Below, one piece after another: positions 35,005 through 44,356 of a stretch of DNA of 64,000 bases. A program made the position numbers and the translations under genes. The notes below the pieces were generated by a model that ran no database searches, was not told the origin of the DNA, and worked only from the letters and a program-made list of their open reading frames with translations. Source of the DNA: Chryseobacterium gleum (GTDB taxonomy: Bacteria; Bacteroidota; Bacteroidia; Flavobacteriales_D; Crocinitomicaceae); NCBI GenBank assembly GCA_945897565.1, contig CAMDFN010000005.1:50093-114092 (forward strand), in the 5' to 3' direction. How positions within the stretch are numbered: position 1 is the first letter of the stretch; each line of letters opens with the position of its first letter.

Positions 35005-35292
35005 CTAATGTGCTTTTCTAAGCAGTAGATTGTAGTCGCGAAGCATTTGGACTTCTGTAGTGGTTTGTTCGTAGGTAGAAAGCAAAGTTACGTAATCTTG
35101 ACTATACTGTTTGAAAAAGTCGAATTCGAGCACCTCTGAGATGAGTTCCAAGAGTCCAGTATCGATTGTTTTTCTCGAAAAAATGGAATACGCATTTTCG
35201 CGAGATTTATTGATGCGTTTGGCAAATTCCGTTACGGTCATACCGCGCTTTGTTACTACTTCCCGAATTTGCGCACCAATAAGTTGCTTCAT
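35005..35292 (-). CDS. Small helix-turn-helix DNA-binding protein
   Basis: 95 residues. Residues about 5-60 form an XRE/Cro-like HTH: IGAQIREVVTKRGMTVTEFAKRI, then NKSRENAYSIFSRKTIDTGLLELISEVLEFDFF. A short helical, probably coiled-coil tail (about 66-95, LLSTYEQTTTEVQMLRDYNLLL) could dimerise it. It is divergent from the first giant gene across 253 bases that contain two small palindromes, so it is the only visible candidate for a local regulator. That role is inference; such small HTH genes also occur unlinked to adhesins. Confidence 0.8.
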   Translation of the reverse strand: MKQLIGAQIREVVTKRGMTVTEFAKRINKSRENAYSIFSRKTIDTGLLELISEVLEFDFFKQYSQDYVTLLSTYEQTTTEVQMLRDYNLLLRKAH

Positions 35293-35366
35293 GCAGCAAA
35301 ATTCGCAAGAGCAGCTCGAATAATGTTACATAATTCGTTGTTAAATTTACACATAAATGTTGTAAT

Positions 35367-35392
35367 TTGTACAATAAGTCCGGGCAATTGCC
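35367..35392. repeat. Two adjacent palindromes between the HTH gene and the first giant gene
   Basis: TTGTACAA (35367-35374) and GGCAATTGCC (35383-35392) are perfect palindromes with centres 17 bases apart. They lie about 75-100 bases upstream of the HTH start and about 155-180 bases upstream of the giant gene, and could be operator sites. The rest of 35293-35545 is AT-rich with nothing else recognisable. Confidence 0.35.
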
Positions 35393-35545
35393 AATTCTAT
35401 GCTATTTCCATGTGAACATTGGCGTAAATCAGCGTGAAGCAAAATAAGGTAAAATAGGGTTGCTCCTAATCTTAATGAATCTGTTCGCAAATTATTTCAT
35501 TAAACGCGCGAGAGGTTGTAAATTGCAGTAATTAGACTCATCTAC

Positions 35546-38500
35546 ATGAAAAATCGTTACCTCTCACTGCTCTTTATTGCACTTGCAAGCTCCATCTTTT
35601 ATGCCCAAGTCCCCTCCTACATCCCCACCAACGGCCTCGTCGGCTGGTGGCCTTTCAATGGCAATGCGAACGATGAGAGTGGAAATGGCAACAATGGCAC
35701 CGTCAATGGCGCTACTTTGACGACGGATAGGTATAATTCTGTTTCATCGGCCTATTATTTCAGTAATAATAAAATTGAAATACCGCATAACAGTAATTTG
35801 GGGTTTGCACAAAACCAAGGCTTTACAGTAAGTGTTTGGGCAAAAAAAGATGTAGGAGTATCGACAACCCATCTGATGGGTAAAAGACCTAATGGAGCCC
35901 AGAGTTTCAATTGGCACATTGCAGATTGGGTTGGCACTCAATTTTCCAGCACGTCTTCAACAAATGTTTTCGGTGCAATTTCAAATCAATCGTTAAGCAC
36001 GGTGGTTTGGACTCATATTGTAGGTACATATGAGTCAGGATTGTGGAAATTATATATGGATGGAATTCTTATAAATTCTAGTGTTTCTTCATTTTTTTAT
36101 CCAGATGTAAATACCCCATTAGTTATTGGAAATTCCGGAAATTGGGGGGGATTTTATGGTAGTTTAGACGATATTGGCATCTGGAATCGTGCTTTAACTT
36201 CAACAGAAATTTCAGGTTTACAAAATACTACGGCATCTACTACCCCACCGCCCGCACCTACCCTCGCCGTTTCTCCCCCGTCAACCACAATTTGTGCAGG
36301 CTCATCAACAACACTTTCAGCCACAACGAATGCAGGCTCTTCGGTTTGTGCATCCTCTCAACTTCCAACAGGCCTACAATCAGGCTTAGTTGGCTATTGG
36401 CCATTCTGTGGAAATGCTGATGATGAAAGTGGGAATGGGAATAATGGAACCGTAAATGGAGCAACGTTGACCACGGATCGTTTTGGCAATACGAGTAGTG
36501 CGTATACTTTTGATGGGGTTAATGATCTAATTAGAGTTCCACATCAATCAAACTTGAACCTTTTAGGAAATTACTCAATTTCAATTTGGTTTATTGGCGA
36601 TTACCAAAACACAATCAACAACAACTGGACATTAATTTCTAAAAGGGACGACAATGGTTCTTGTTGTTCTCCGAACGTACCATACGGTGTTTTTATTCCA
36701 TTCAATAGCACGAATTATGCCGTAGTTTCCATGGCTTATGCTAACGGGAATTATACGTTTGCTACCCCACCAAATTCAAACCCTATTGCCTCAAATATTT
36801 GGCAAAACGCCATTATTACAAATGACTCTGGGAACTTGACTTTTTATCTAAATGGTTCAATTATATACTCTACATTTTTATCAAATGCATTAAGGAATTC
36901 TAATATCTCAGACTTGTTAATTGGAAGTGTTAATAGAGAATTCGGTGCAGAATGGATGAATGGTAAACTCGACGACATTGGCATCTGGAACCGTACACTC
37001 ACGGCTAGTGAAATTCAACAACTCTACACGCTTGGCAATGCAACCTACAGCTGGAGCCCTGGTGGAGCCACTACCTCATCAATAACAGTTTCTCCGTCAG
37101 CAACAACAACATACACTTGCACAGCAACAGCTAATGGCGTGAGTTCAACAGCAACAAGTGTGGTTACTGTTACTCCTGCACCAACCATCACCACAACCAA
37201 TACAAGCGTTTGTGCGGGGCAAAGTACGACGCTTACAGCGAGTACAACTTCTTCTGGGTCTGGTTCTGGATCAAACTGCCCTACCCTTTCGGGTTCTTTA
37301 GCGACTGGTCTAGTGGGTTACTGGCCATTCTGCGGGAATGCGAATGATGAATCAGGGAATGGCAATAATGGAACTGTGAGTGGTGCAACGTTGACTGCTG
37401 ACCGATTTGGGTCTGCGAGTAGTGCGTATTATTTCAACGGAAGCTCTAATTCTATAACGATCAGTAATAACTTTTACGACAATGGTTGGAATGAAAACTC
37501 AATATGCCTTTGGTTTAAACCTAATAGCAATAATATCAATGGGTGTTTATTAAATACAATTCCACACGATGGCACAGCTATTTCCTTCGGAAATTACGGT
37601 ACAAATCAAAATTTATATTTTGGTAAAAATGCTGATCCGACACAGCATCTATGGAATATAATAGGAGGCGCACTTGGTAATCATGAATTTACATATCCCA
37701 TTTTTAATTACACAGAATGGTATTTTATTTCAATAATCAAAAATGGCAACACATATGATTTCTATGTAAATGGTGTATTAGACCACACAACAGTGTCAAC
37801 AATTTCACCAATAAGTTATTATTGCTCAATTATCCTTGGTAATCTTTCACCAAATCAAGGTTATGCCTCAGAATTTTACAAGGGCTACCTCGACGACATG
37901 GGAATCTGGAACCGCGCCTTAACTGTTTCTGAAATACAGGCGCTTTACACAACAGGGCAAACCACCTATTCTTGGTCTAACGGCGCAACAACCCCATCTA
38001 TTACTGTTTCACCAACCACAACAACAACTTATACTTGCACGGTGACAGACCCGAGTGGAACAAGTTGCGTTGCGACACAGACAATTACTGTAAATCCAAT
38101 TCCAAACGTCAACGCAGGTGCAGACATTAGTGTCTGTTCAGGCTCAACAGCTACGCTTACAGCAACTGGGGCTACGACATATGTTTGGGACAACAATATT
38201 CAAAATGGAGTGGCATTCACGCCTACTGCAACAACAACTTATACAGTTACCGGAACGAGCAACGGCTGTACGGCTACAGATGCGGTTACTGTAACAGTTG
38301 TTCCAACACCAACCATCACCACAACCAATACAAGCGTTTGTGCGGGGCAGAGTACGACGCTAACGGCAAACACAACTTCTTCTGGTTCTGGATCAAACTG
38401 CCCTACCCTTTCGGGTTCTTTAGCTACTGGCCTAGTGGGCTACTGGCCATTCTGCGGGAATGCCAATGATGCGTCAGGGAATAGTAACAATGGAACAGTG

Positions 38501-41500
38501 AATGGTGCTACCTTGACAACGGATCGTTTTGGTAATGCGAGTAGTGCGTATAATTTTAACGGCTCTGGTAATCAAAATATTTCAATCAGTGGGTTAACTA
38601 TGGAAAGTGAATTCACGTTAAGTTTATGGTACCAAACTAATAGTTATTCTTCCCCTGTCAACCCTACTTTATGTTATTTTGGCTTGGAAGGATTTGGCAC
38701 TAACTATACTCGCACGGTTGATTTAACCATCGATAATTTTAATTATCCTCAACCGTTTTTGCGTGCCAATTTAAACTATAATTTTGGATTTGCTGGAACC
38801 TATAACTCTCCTGTCAATTGGACAAATATTACAGTGAAGTTATCATCTTCAATTCTTTATTTTTACATGGATAACGTGCTCATTCAGAGCACTCCAGTGA
38901 CGAAACAAGCTCTGAAATTATTGGCTTCCGATGTTTCTAGAATTGGAAGCGCGAATATGGCTAATGGAACTGCATCGGGCTACTTTACTGGCAAAATCGA
39001 CGACATCGGCATCTGGAACCGAGCCTTAACAACTTCAGAAATCCAGTCGTTGTCTAATCAAGGGCAAACAACCTATTCTTGGTCTAACGGTGCAACAACA
39101 CCATCAATTACTGTTTCGCCGACTGCCACAACTACTTACACTTGCACGGTTACCGATGCGAATGGGAATTCGTGTTCGGCCTCGCAAACCATTACGGTCA
39201 TTCCGTTTTCTACTGTAAATGCTGGCGTTGACCAAACCATTTGCGCGGGAGGTTCAGCGACCCTTAGTGCAACCGGAGCAGCTAGTTATACTTGGAACAA
39301 CACCGTTCAGAATGGCGTGGCGTTTTCACCTGTTTCTAGTTCGAGTTATATTGTGACTGGAACTCAAAATGGTTGTACGGATAGCGATACCGTTTTGGTC
39401 ACGGTTGTGGCTGATCCTACCATTACCAATCCTGTTGCGGCGAGTTATTGTCAGAATGGCGGCACAGTTACGCCACTTTCAGTGAGTGTTGCGGGTGGTA
39501 TTGGTGCTACTTATTCATATCAATGGTATGCGAATACAACAGTTAATAATTTCGGCGGAACGGCTGTTTTGGGTGCAACGACTACAATTTACGCGCCGCC
39601 AATCAATACCGTAGGGACCGTTTATTACTATTGTACAGTGACACAAGGAGCCGCTGGGAATGGTTGTTTGGCCACTTCTGGTGCAAACTCAATTGTTGTG
39701 AACGCACAACCTACTATCACTAACCAACCCCTTGCTACTCAAAACGGCTGTGTGGGCGCTGCATTGACTCCATTGTCTTTAGCTATTTCTGGTGGCAACG
39801 GAACGCCGACTTACCAATGGTATGCTAACACTACGGCAAGTACTTCTGGCGGTAGCATCATACCAGGTGCAACAAGCTCTAGTTTTGTGCCGTCAAATAC
39901 GACAGCCGGAACCTATTACTTCTATTGTGTTGCCAGTTACCCAAATGCAACTTCCTGCGCCACCAAAACCTCTAACCTAGCGACAATTACCCTCATCAAC
40001 GACCCTATTTTTACGACGCCACCTACCTCGAGCCAAAGTATCTGTGTGGGCGGATCCATTTCTGCACTTACTTTTAATTCCAGCGGAGGTAGCGGCACTG
40101 CAAGTTACCAATGGTATGCTGTCAATGGCAGTACCTACACCACTATTTTAGGTGCAACAAACCCGAGCTACACGCCACCGACCTTTAACTTGGCCGGAAC
40201 CTACGCCTACTCAGTTGCCATTACACAAACAGCGGCGGGTTGCGCATCTGGTTTTTCTCCTCTTGCAAACGTAACTGTAGTGGCTGATCCGAATGTGACA
40301 AGCCCTAGTACTGCCAATTATTGCCAAGGTGGTGTGCCTAGCAACCCATTAACGGTAACGGCTTCTGCCGGTATCAATAGCGCCTATACGTATCAGTGGT
40401 TCAGTAATGGCAGCAACAACAATACATCCGGAATTGCTATTTCTGGAGCCACAGCGCCTTCATATACCCCACCGACCAATACAATTGGCAATTTATTCTA
40501 TTACTGCCAAGTGAACCAAGGTTCGGGTTGTACAGTGAATTCTGCACCTGCTGCTATCACAGTTGTGCCCGGTCCAGCGTTTACCAGTCAAGCGCTCTCG
40601 AGCCAGACGGTATGCACGGGTGCTAGTTTAAATGCGTTAAGTGTTGCCTATTCAGGCGCCACCGGCACGCCCGCTTATCAATGGTACAGCTCTTTGACCA
40701 ACACAAATAGCAACGGCACGCCAATTTCAGGAGCCATCAACGCAAGTTATACGCCAGGCGCCAATGCCGTTGGTCTAGCTTACTACTATTGCGTGGTATC
40801 CTTTAATGCTTTGACGAGTTGCTCGAGTATCAGCTCTACTCCAGGGCAAGTCAATGTAATTGCAAATCCTGTATTTAGTGTTGCTCCACTTTCTTCCCAA
40901 ACTATTTGCCAAGGAGCTAACCCACAAGTGTTGAGTTTCACGACAACAGGTGGTTCTGGAACCGCTACGTATCAATGGTATAATGTTGTTAATAACAACT
41001 ACACGCCAATTATTGGTGCCAACGGACTCACTTACACACCTTCTGCCAGCTTGCCTGTCGGCACCTACAATTATGCTGTGGCCATGACGCAAAATGTCAG
41101 CGGCTGCAGCACCGGATTTTCGTCAAATGCACAACTCCTTGTTTTGCCTCAACCTGTAGTAAGCTCACCCATTGGTGGGGTTTATTGCCAAGGTGGAAGC
41201 ATAAGCCAAGCTTTGAGTGTTAGTGTAAGCGGCGGCAATGGCGCAAGTAACTTTCAGTGGTATCAAAACACGTCCAATAGCAACAGTGGCGGCACCGCAA
41301 TCGCTGGCGCTACAGGCAGTAGTTTTACCCCTTCGCTTGCCAATTTTGGTGCTTTATATTATTACTGTGTTGTAACGCAAAACGCCGGTTGTGCTGCCAA
41401 CTCTTCAGTAGCAACGGTGGTAAGCAATCCAAGCCCGGTGATCAGTACCCAACCTACACCGATTCAGACAATTTGTATTGGTTCAGCACCTACACCTTTG

Positions 41501-44239
41501 AGTACGAACTACACCGGAGGCGTTGGCACGCCGAGCTACCAATGGTATGTAAACAATCAAAACACGACGCTCGGCGGCACCCCAATTGCGGGTGCAAATG
41601 CAAGCGCTTACATACCAAGTAACCAGGTTGGTCTTGGAACCAATTATTACTATTGCGTAGTAACGTTATCCAACAGCAGTTGCGCGCAAGCCACCACAAA
41701 CATTGCAACAGTGAATACCGTAGCAAATCCAATATTAAACGGGCCAAACAGTGCAAGCTATTGCCAGAGTACTTCTGTAGCACAAGCACTATCGGTGAGT
41801 GCAAGTGGTGGAAATGGCACAAGTTATAGCTACCAATGGTATAGCAACGTGAACAACTCCAACTTTGGCGGAAATCCAATTTTGGGTGCCAACAACCCGA
41901 ACTATACACCAAACATCAACGCAAGCAGCGCTAACTATTATTGTGTAGTGACCCAAACAGGCGGTTGCCAAGCTGCATCAGCAGTTGCAGCAGTTGACAT
42001 TTTACCAGCACCAAGCATCAACAGCCAACCAATTGTTGGGCAAACGTTATGTGTAGGCGGCCTGCCGCAAGCGCTTTCTATTTCTATAAATGGAGGGGTC
42101 AGCAATCCTAGTTTCCAATGGTATAGCAACACCGTTAATACAATTACCAATGCGACCCTAATTGCGAATGCGTCAGCTTCGACCTACACTCCTACTAATG
42201 CTTTAACAACGGGGACAACTTTCTACTTCTGTCAGGTCAACTTTGCTGCGAATAGCGCCTGCCCTACGCTCGTATCTAATGCCTCAACCATCATTGTAGC
42301 TTCGGATCCGGCAGTGAGCAATCCTTCGAATGCGAATTATTGTCAGAATGCCACAAGTGTAACGCCGCTGACGGTGACCGCTAGCGGGGGGATCAATACC
42401 GCTTATTTGTATCAATGGTACAGCAACACCAATAATTCCAATATTGGCGGAACCCCAATCGCAGGTGCCAACACGAGCACTTACGTGCCTTTGGTGAATC
42501 AAGTTGGTACGTTTTACTATTATTGTGAAGTTGCACAAGGCAGTGGTTGTGCCGCACTTTCTGGCGTAAGTACCGTTGTTGTTGGCATTGCAGCTAACAT
42601 TAACCAGCAGCCAACAAGTAGCCAAAACGTTTGTTTAGGACAAGCGATAAACCCCTTAACAGTAGGCGTAAGCGCAGGTAACTATGCCGTTAATTACCAA
42701 TGGTTTAGCAATATCAATAACAACAACTTTGGCGGCTCAGTAATTGTTGGTGCCACCAACGCATTTTACAACCCACCTAGCAATGCATTAGGTACAAAAT
42801 ACTATTATTGTGTGATCACAATTGCGGGCGGAGGCTGTGGAAACCTCACGAGTAGCACCTCGGGCATTACTGTACTGAGCGCCCCAACGATGTTCCAACC
42901 AAACAGCCAAACAATTTGCTGTCAGAGCAGCACTACCCCGATCAACTTTGTGGGCAATGCCAATACTTATTCCTGGACGGCAAGTGGCAGTTCAGCCCTA
43001 CTTACTGGTTATACAAGCACTGGAAATGGTAATATTCCTTCTTTGCAGCTGACCAACAATAGCACAATACCCCAAAACATTGTGTATTTGGTAACACCAT
43101 CCAACGCAGGCTGTAACGGAACACCCGTGCAGTTCAACATTAGCGTAATGCCTTGCCTTTCAGTAGTTGTGCCGGCAGATCAATATTACTGTGCTGGAGA
43201 AACTGTTGCTTCGAGTGTCTTCTCAGGCGTTGGACAAACCTATAGCTGGGTCAATACCAATACCACAGTAGGCCTTCAAAATGCGGGAATCAACTTTGTA
43301 CCGAATTTTGTAGCGCAAAACACAACTGCCACAACACAAATCGCCACCATCACTGTAACGCCGAACTTTTTGGGTTGTGCTGGCACCGCGCAATCCTATT
43401 CTATAACTGTTTATCCGTTGCCTACAGTTGATGCAGGAGTTGATCAAGAAATTTGTTCGGGCGGAAGCGTTACACTTACGGCCAATGGCGCACCCAATTT
43501 AGTTTGGGACAACGGTATAGTCAATGGTCAAACTTTCATTCCCAACGCAACCACAACTTATACGGTTACTGGCACCGATGTCAATGGTTGTCAGAATTCT
43601 GATGTTGTTGTGGTAACCGTAAATAACCCAACAAGCGCCACGCTCAATGTAACTTCCTGTGATGCCTACACCTTGAACGGACAAACTTATACAGCCAGCG
43701 GGACCTATTCACAGTTGCTCACCAACAGTAATGGTTGTGATTCAACACTTACTTTGAACTTGAGCTTGAATTTCTCACCAAGCCAACCGAATGTCTACGT
43801 GCAAAATCAAGTGAATTTGTCTACTGACTTGACACCCGGCCTCACCTACCAATGGATCCAATGTTCCGACCTTTCAGCTCTCGCTGGACAAACGGCCATT
43901 ACCTACAACCCCTCAACAAATGGTGTGTATGCGGTGGTGGTGTCCAATTCTTGTGGTTCAGACACGTCGCTTTGTACGAGCATCACGACAATTGGCCTCA
44001 ATGAGCTGCTATCTGCACAGATTTTGCTCTACCCGAATCCGAATAATGGCGCATTTACACTTGAAATGCCAGCCAACCTCATCGGCCAAGCCATTCAAAT
44101 CTTCGATATGTCTGGCAGACTCATTCAAGAAATAACTGCACAAGAAATGAAACAACTCATCGAGCTCAAAGACATCGCAACCGGTAGCTATTGGTTGAGA
44201 ATTGGTGTTGAGGCGCCGCTGAAATTGGTGAAGAATTAA
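35546..44239 (+). CDS. Giant secreted adhesin-like protein with nested LamG modules, Ig-like repeats and T9SS type A sorting domain
   Basis: 2897 residues with an N-terminal signal peptide about 1-20 (ASSIFYAQ). Order: LamG/concanavalin-like module 1 (about 25-228); three further LamG modules (about 273-497, 584-803, 958-1171), each inserted in an Ig-like domain; unbroken Ig-like domains between and after them; twelve Ig-like units of about 95 residues (about 1290-2445) with the YQWY strand and three-fold A/B/C alternation; two PKD-like units; one more Ig-like domain; a Cys-linked DSTLTL-type segment (SCDAYTLNGQTY); and a final type A sorting domain (about 2830-2897, LLYPNPNNGAFTLEMP, IQIFDMSGRLIQE, ATGSYWLRI). 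LamG modules usually bind glycans or proteins. The protein probably reaches the surface by T9SS and serves in adhesion or particle binding. No catalytic motif was seen. Confidence 0.92.
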   Translation: MKNRYLSLLFIALASSIFYAQVPSYIPTNGLVGWWPFNGNANDESGNGNNGTVNGATLTTDRYNSVSSAYYFSNNKIEIPHNSNLGFAQNQGFTVSVWAKKDVGVSTTHLMGKRPNGAQSFNWHIADWVGTQFSSTSSTNVFGAISNQSLSTVVWTHIVGTYESGLWKLYMDGILINSSVSSFFYPDVNTPLVIGNSGNWGGFYGSLDDIGIWNRALTSTEISGLQNTTASTTPPPAPTLAVSPPSTTICAGSSTTLSATTNAGSSVCASSQLPTGLQSGLVGYWPFCGNADDESGNGNNGTVNGATLTTDRFGNTSSAYTFDGVNDLIRVPHQSNLNLLGNYSISIWFIGDYQNTINNNWTLISKRDDNGSCCSPNVPYGVFIPFNSTNYAVVSMAYANGNYTFATPPNSNPIASNIWQNAIITNDSGNLTFYLNGSIIYSTFLSNALRNSNISDLLIGSVNREFGAEWMNGKLDDIGIWNRTLTASEIQQLYTLGNATYSWSPGGATTSSITVSPSATTTYTCTATANGVSSTATSVVTVTPAPTITTTNTSVCAGQSTTLTASTTSSGSGSGSNCPTLSGSLATGLVGYWPFCGNANDESGNGNNGTVSGATLTADRFGSASSAYYFNGSSNSITISNNFYDNGWNENSICLWFKPNSNNINGCLLNTIPHDGTAISFGNYGTNQNLYFGKNADPTQHLWNIIGGALGNHEFTYPIFNYTEWYFISIIKNGNTYDFYVNGVLDHTTVSTISPISYYCSIILGNLSPNQGYASEFYKGYLDDMGIWNRALTVSEIQALYTTGQTTYSWSNGATTPSITVSPTTTTTYTCTVTDPSGTSCVATQTITVNPIPNVNAGADISVCSGSTATLTATGATTYVWDNNIQNGVAFTPTATTTYTVTGTSNGCTATDAVTVTVVPTPTITTTNTSVCAGQSTTLTANTTSSGSGSNCPTLSGSLATGLVGYWPFCGNANDASGNSNNGTVNGATLTTDRFGNASSAYNFNGSGNQNISISGLTMESEFTLSLWYQTNSYSSPVNPTLCYFGLEGFGTNYTRTVDLTIDNFNYPQPFLRANLNYNFGFAGTYNSPVNWTNITVKLSSSILYFYMDNVLIQSTPVTKQALKLLASDVSRIGSANMANGTASGYFTGKIDDIGIWNRALTTSEIQSLSNQGQTTYSWSNGATTPSITVSPTATTTYTCTVTDANGNSCSASQTITVIPFSTVNAGVDQTICAGGSATLSATGAASYTWNNTVQNGVAFSPVSSSSYIVTGTQNGCTDSDTVLVTVVADPTITNPVAASYCQNGGTVTPLSVSVAGGIGATYSYQWYANTTVNNFGGTAVLGATTTIYAPPINTVGTVYYYCTVTQGAAGNGCLATSGANSIVVNAQPTITNQPLATQNGCVGAALTPLSLAISGGNGTPTYQWYANTTASTSGGSIIPGATSSSFVPSNTTAGTYYFYCVASYPNATSCATKTSNLATITLINDPIFTTPPTSSQSICVGGSISALTFNSSGGSGTASYQWYAVNGSTYTTILGATNPSYTPPTFNLAGTYAYSVAITQTAAGCASGFSPLANVTVVADPNVTSPSTANYCQGGVPSNPLTVTASAGINSAYTYQWFSNGSNNNTSGIAISGATAPSYTPPTNTIGNLFYYCQVNQGSGCTVNSAPAAITVVPGPAFTSQALSSQTVCTGASLNALSVAYSGATGTPAYQWYSSLTNTNSNGTPISGAINASYTPGANAVGLAYYYCVVSFNALTSCSSISSTPGQVNVIANPVFSVAPLSSQTICQGANPQVLSFTTTGGSGTATYQWYNVVNNNYTPIIGANGLTYTPSASLPVGTYNYAVAMTQNVSGCSTGFSSNAQLLVLPQPVVSSPIGGVYCQGGSISQALSVSVSGGNGASNFQWYQNTSNSNSGGTAIAGATGSSFTPSLANFGALYYYCVVTQNAGCAANSSVATVVSNPSPVISTQPTPIQTICIGSAPTPLSTNYTGGVGTPSYQWYVNNQNTTLGGTPIAGANASAYIPSNQVGLGTNYYYCVVTLSNSSCAQATTNIATVNTVANPILNGPNSASYCQSTSVAQALSVSASGGNGTSYSYQWYSNVNNSNFGGNPILGANNPNYTPNINASSANYYCVVTQTGGCQAASAVAAVDILPAPSINSQPIVGQTLCVGGLPQALSISINGGVSNPSFQWYSNTVNTITNATLIANASASTYTPTNALTTGTTFYFCQVNFAANSACPTLVSNASTIIVASDPAVSNPSNANYCQNATSVTPLTVTASGGINTAYLYQWYSNTNNSNIGGTPIAGANTSTYVPLVNQVGTFYYYCEVAQGSGCAALSGVSTVVVGIAANINQQPTSSQNVCLGQAINPLTVGVSAGNYAVNYQWFSNINNNNFGGSVIVGATNAFYNPPSNALGTKYYYCVITIAGGGCGNLTSSTSGITVLSAPTMFQPNSQTICCQSSTTPINFVGNANTYSWTASGSSALLTGYTSTGNGNIPSLQLTNNSTIPQNIVYLVTPSNAGCNGTPVQFNISVMPCLSVVVPADQYYCAGETVASSVFSGVGQTYSWVNTNTTVGLQNAGINFVPNFVAQNTTATTQIATITVTPNFLGCAGTAQSYSITVYPLPTVDAGVDQEICSGGSVTLTANGAPNLVWDNGIVNGQTFIPNATTTYTVTGTDVNGCQNSDVVVVTVNNPTSATLNVTSCDAYTLNGQTYTASGTYSQLLTNSNGCDSTLTLNLSLNFSPSQPNVYVQNQVNLSTDLTPGLTYQWIQCSDLSALAGQTAITYNPSTNGVYAVVVSNSCGSDTSLCTSITTIGLNELLSAQILLYPNPNNGAFTLEMPANLIGQAIQIFDMSGRLIQEITAQEMKQLIELKDIATGSYWLRIGVEAPLKLVKN
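35618..36228 (+). other. LamG module 1 (free, N-terminal)
   Basis: Starts with GLVGWWPFNGNANDESGNG and ends with LDDIGIWNRALTSTEISGL, the start and end signatures shared by all four modules (LamG-like jellyroll fold). It follows the signal peptide directly and is not inside another domain. Confidence 0.8.
36257..37176 (+). repeat. Ig-like domain with LamG module 2 nested inside
   Basis: The Ig-like host begins PSTTICAGSSTTLSATTN, is broken at about 36340, and resumes at about 37042 with YSWSPGGATTSSITVSPSAT. The guest LamG spans about 36362-37040 (GLVGYWPFCGNADDESGNG to DDIGIWNRTLTASEIQQLY). Confidence 0.7.
37181..38098 (+). repeat. Ig-like domain with LamG module 3 nested inside
   Basis: The host begins TNTSVCAGQSTTLTASTTSSG and resumes after the guest with TTYSWSNGATTPSITVSPTT. 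The guest LamG spans about 37295-37950. The first 177 bases are nearly identical to the start of the next nested unit. Confidence 0.7.
38309..39205 (+). repeat. Ig-like domain with LamG module 4 nested inside
   Basis: Same construction: host start TNTSVCAGQSTTLTANTTSSG, guest about 38417-39060, host end TTYSWSNGATTPSITVSPTA. The unbroken domain between units 3 and 4 (38103-38305, SVCSGSTATLTATGATTYVWDN) shows what the host looks like without a guest. Confidence 0.7.
39413..42880 (+). repeat. Twelve Ig-like units in ABC order
   Basis: Units of about 288 bases with three subtypes. A has a [SNV]YCQ start and a SYQWY strand; B has SQTxCxG with GTPxYQWY and YYYCVV; C has SxxICxGxxxxxLxF with GSGTA[ST]YQWY followed by a shorter N-rich turn and GTY[AN]Y[SA]VA. 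By eye the order is A B C A B C A B A B A B. Confidence 0.75.
44026..44236 (+). other. T9SS type A C-terminal sorting domain of the first giant protein
   Basis: LYPNPNNGAF, IQIFDMSGRLIQEI and SYWLRI in the last 70 residues follow the Por-secretion pattern. The domain directs export through the type IX system and is usually cleaved on attachment to the outer surface. Confidence 0.85.
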
Positions 44240-44311
44240 AATGAACTAAGTTGAACTCGAAATGGTTTTTATTTCAGTACAAGCCTATGTTTAAAGCTCA
44301 AGAATTGAAAC

Positions 44312-44319
44312 TAACTTTG
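44312..44319 (+). promoter_or_regulatory. Candidate promoter of the second giant gene, -7 box
   Basis: TAACTTTG, a full match to TAnnTTTG, 37 bases before the ATG at 44357. No intrinsic terminator was found between the two giant genes, so partial cotranscription is also possible. No clear -33 TTG. Confidence 0.45.
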
Positions 44320-44356
44320 TAAGTTGAATAGCATGCAACAAAACAACACCTTCTAG

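Noticed and set aside
36085..36100. Run of seven T in the first giant gene as a phase-variation site
   Set aside because: Single short homopolymer inside a diverged LamG core, with no second tract near the gene start.
39413..42880. Regular repeats with about 288-base period as a possible CRISPR-like array
   Set aside because: Period far too long, repeats diverged and fully coding; no cas genes.
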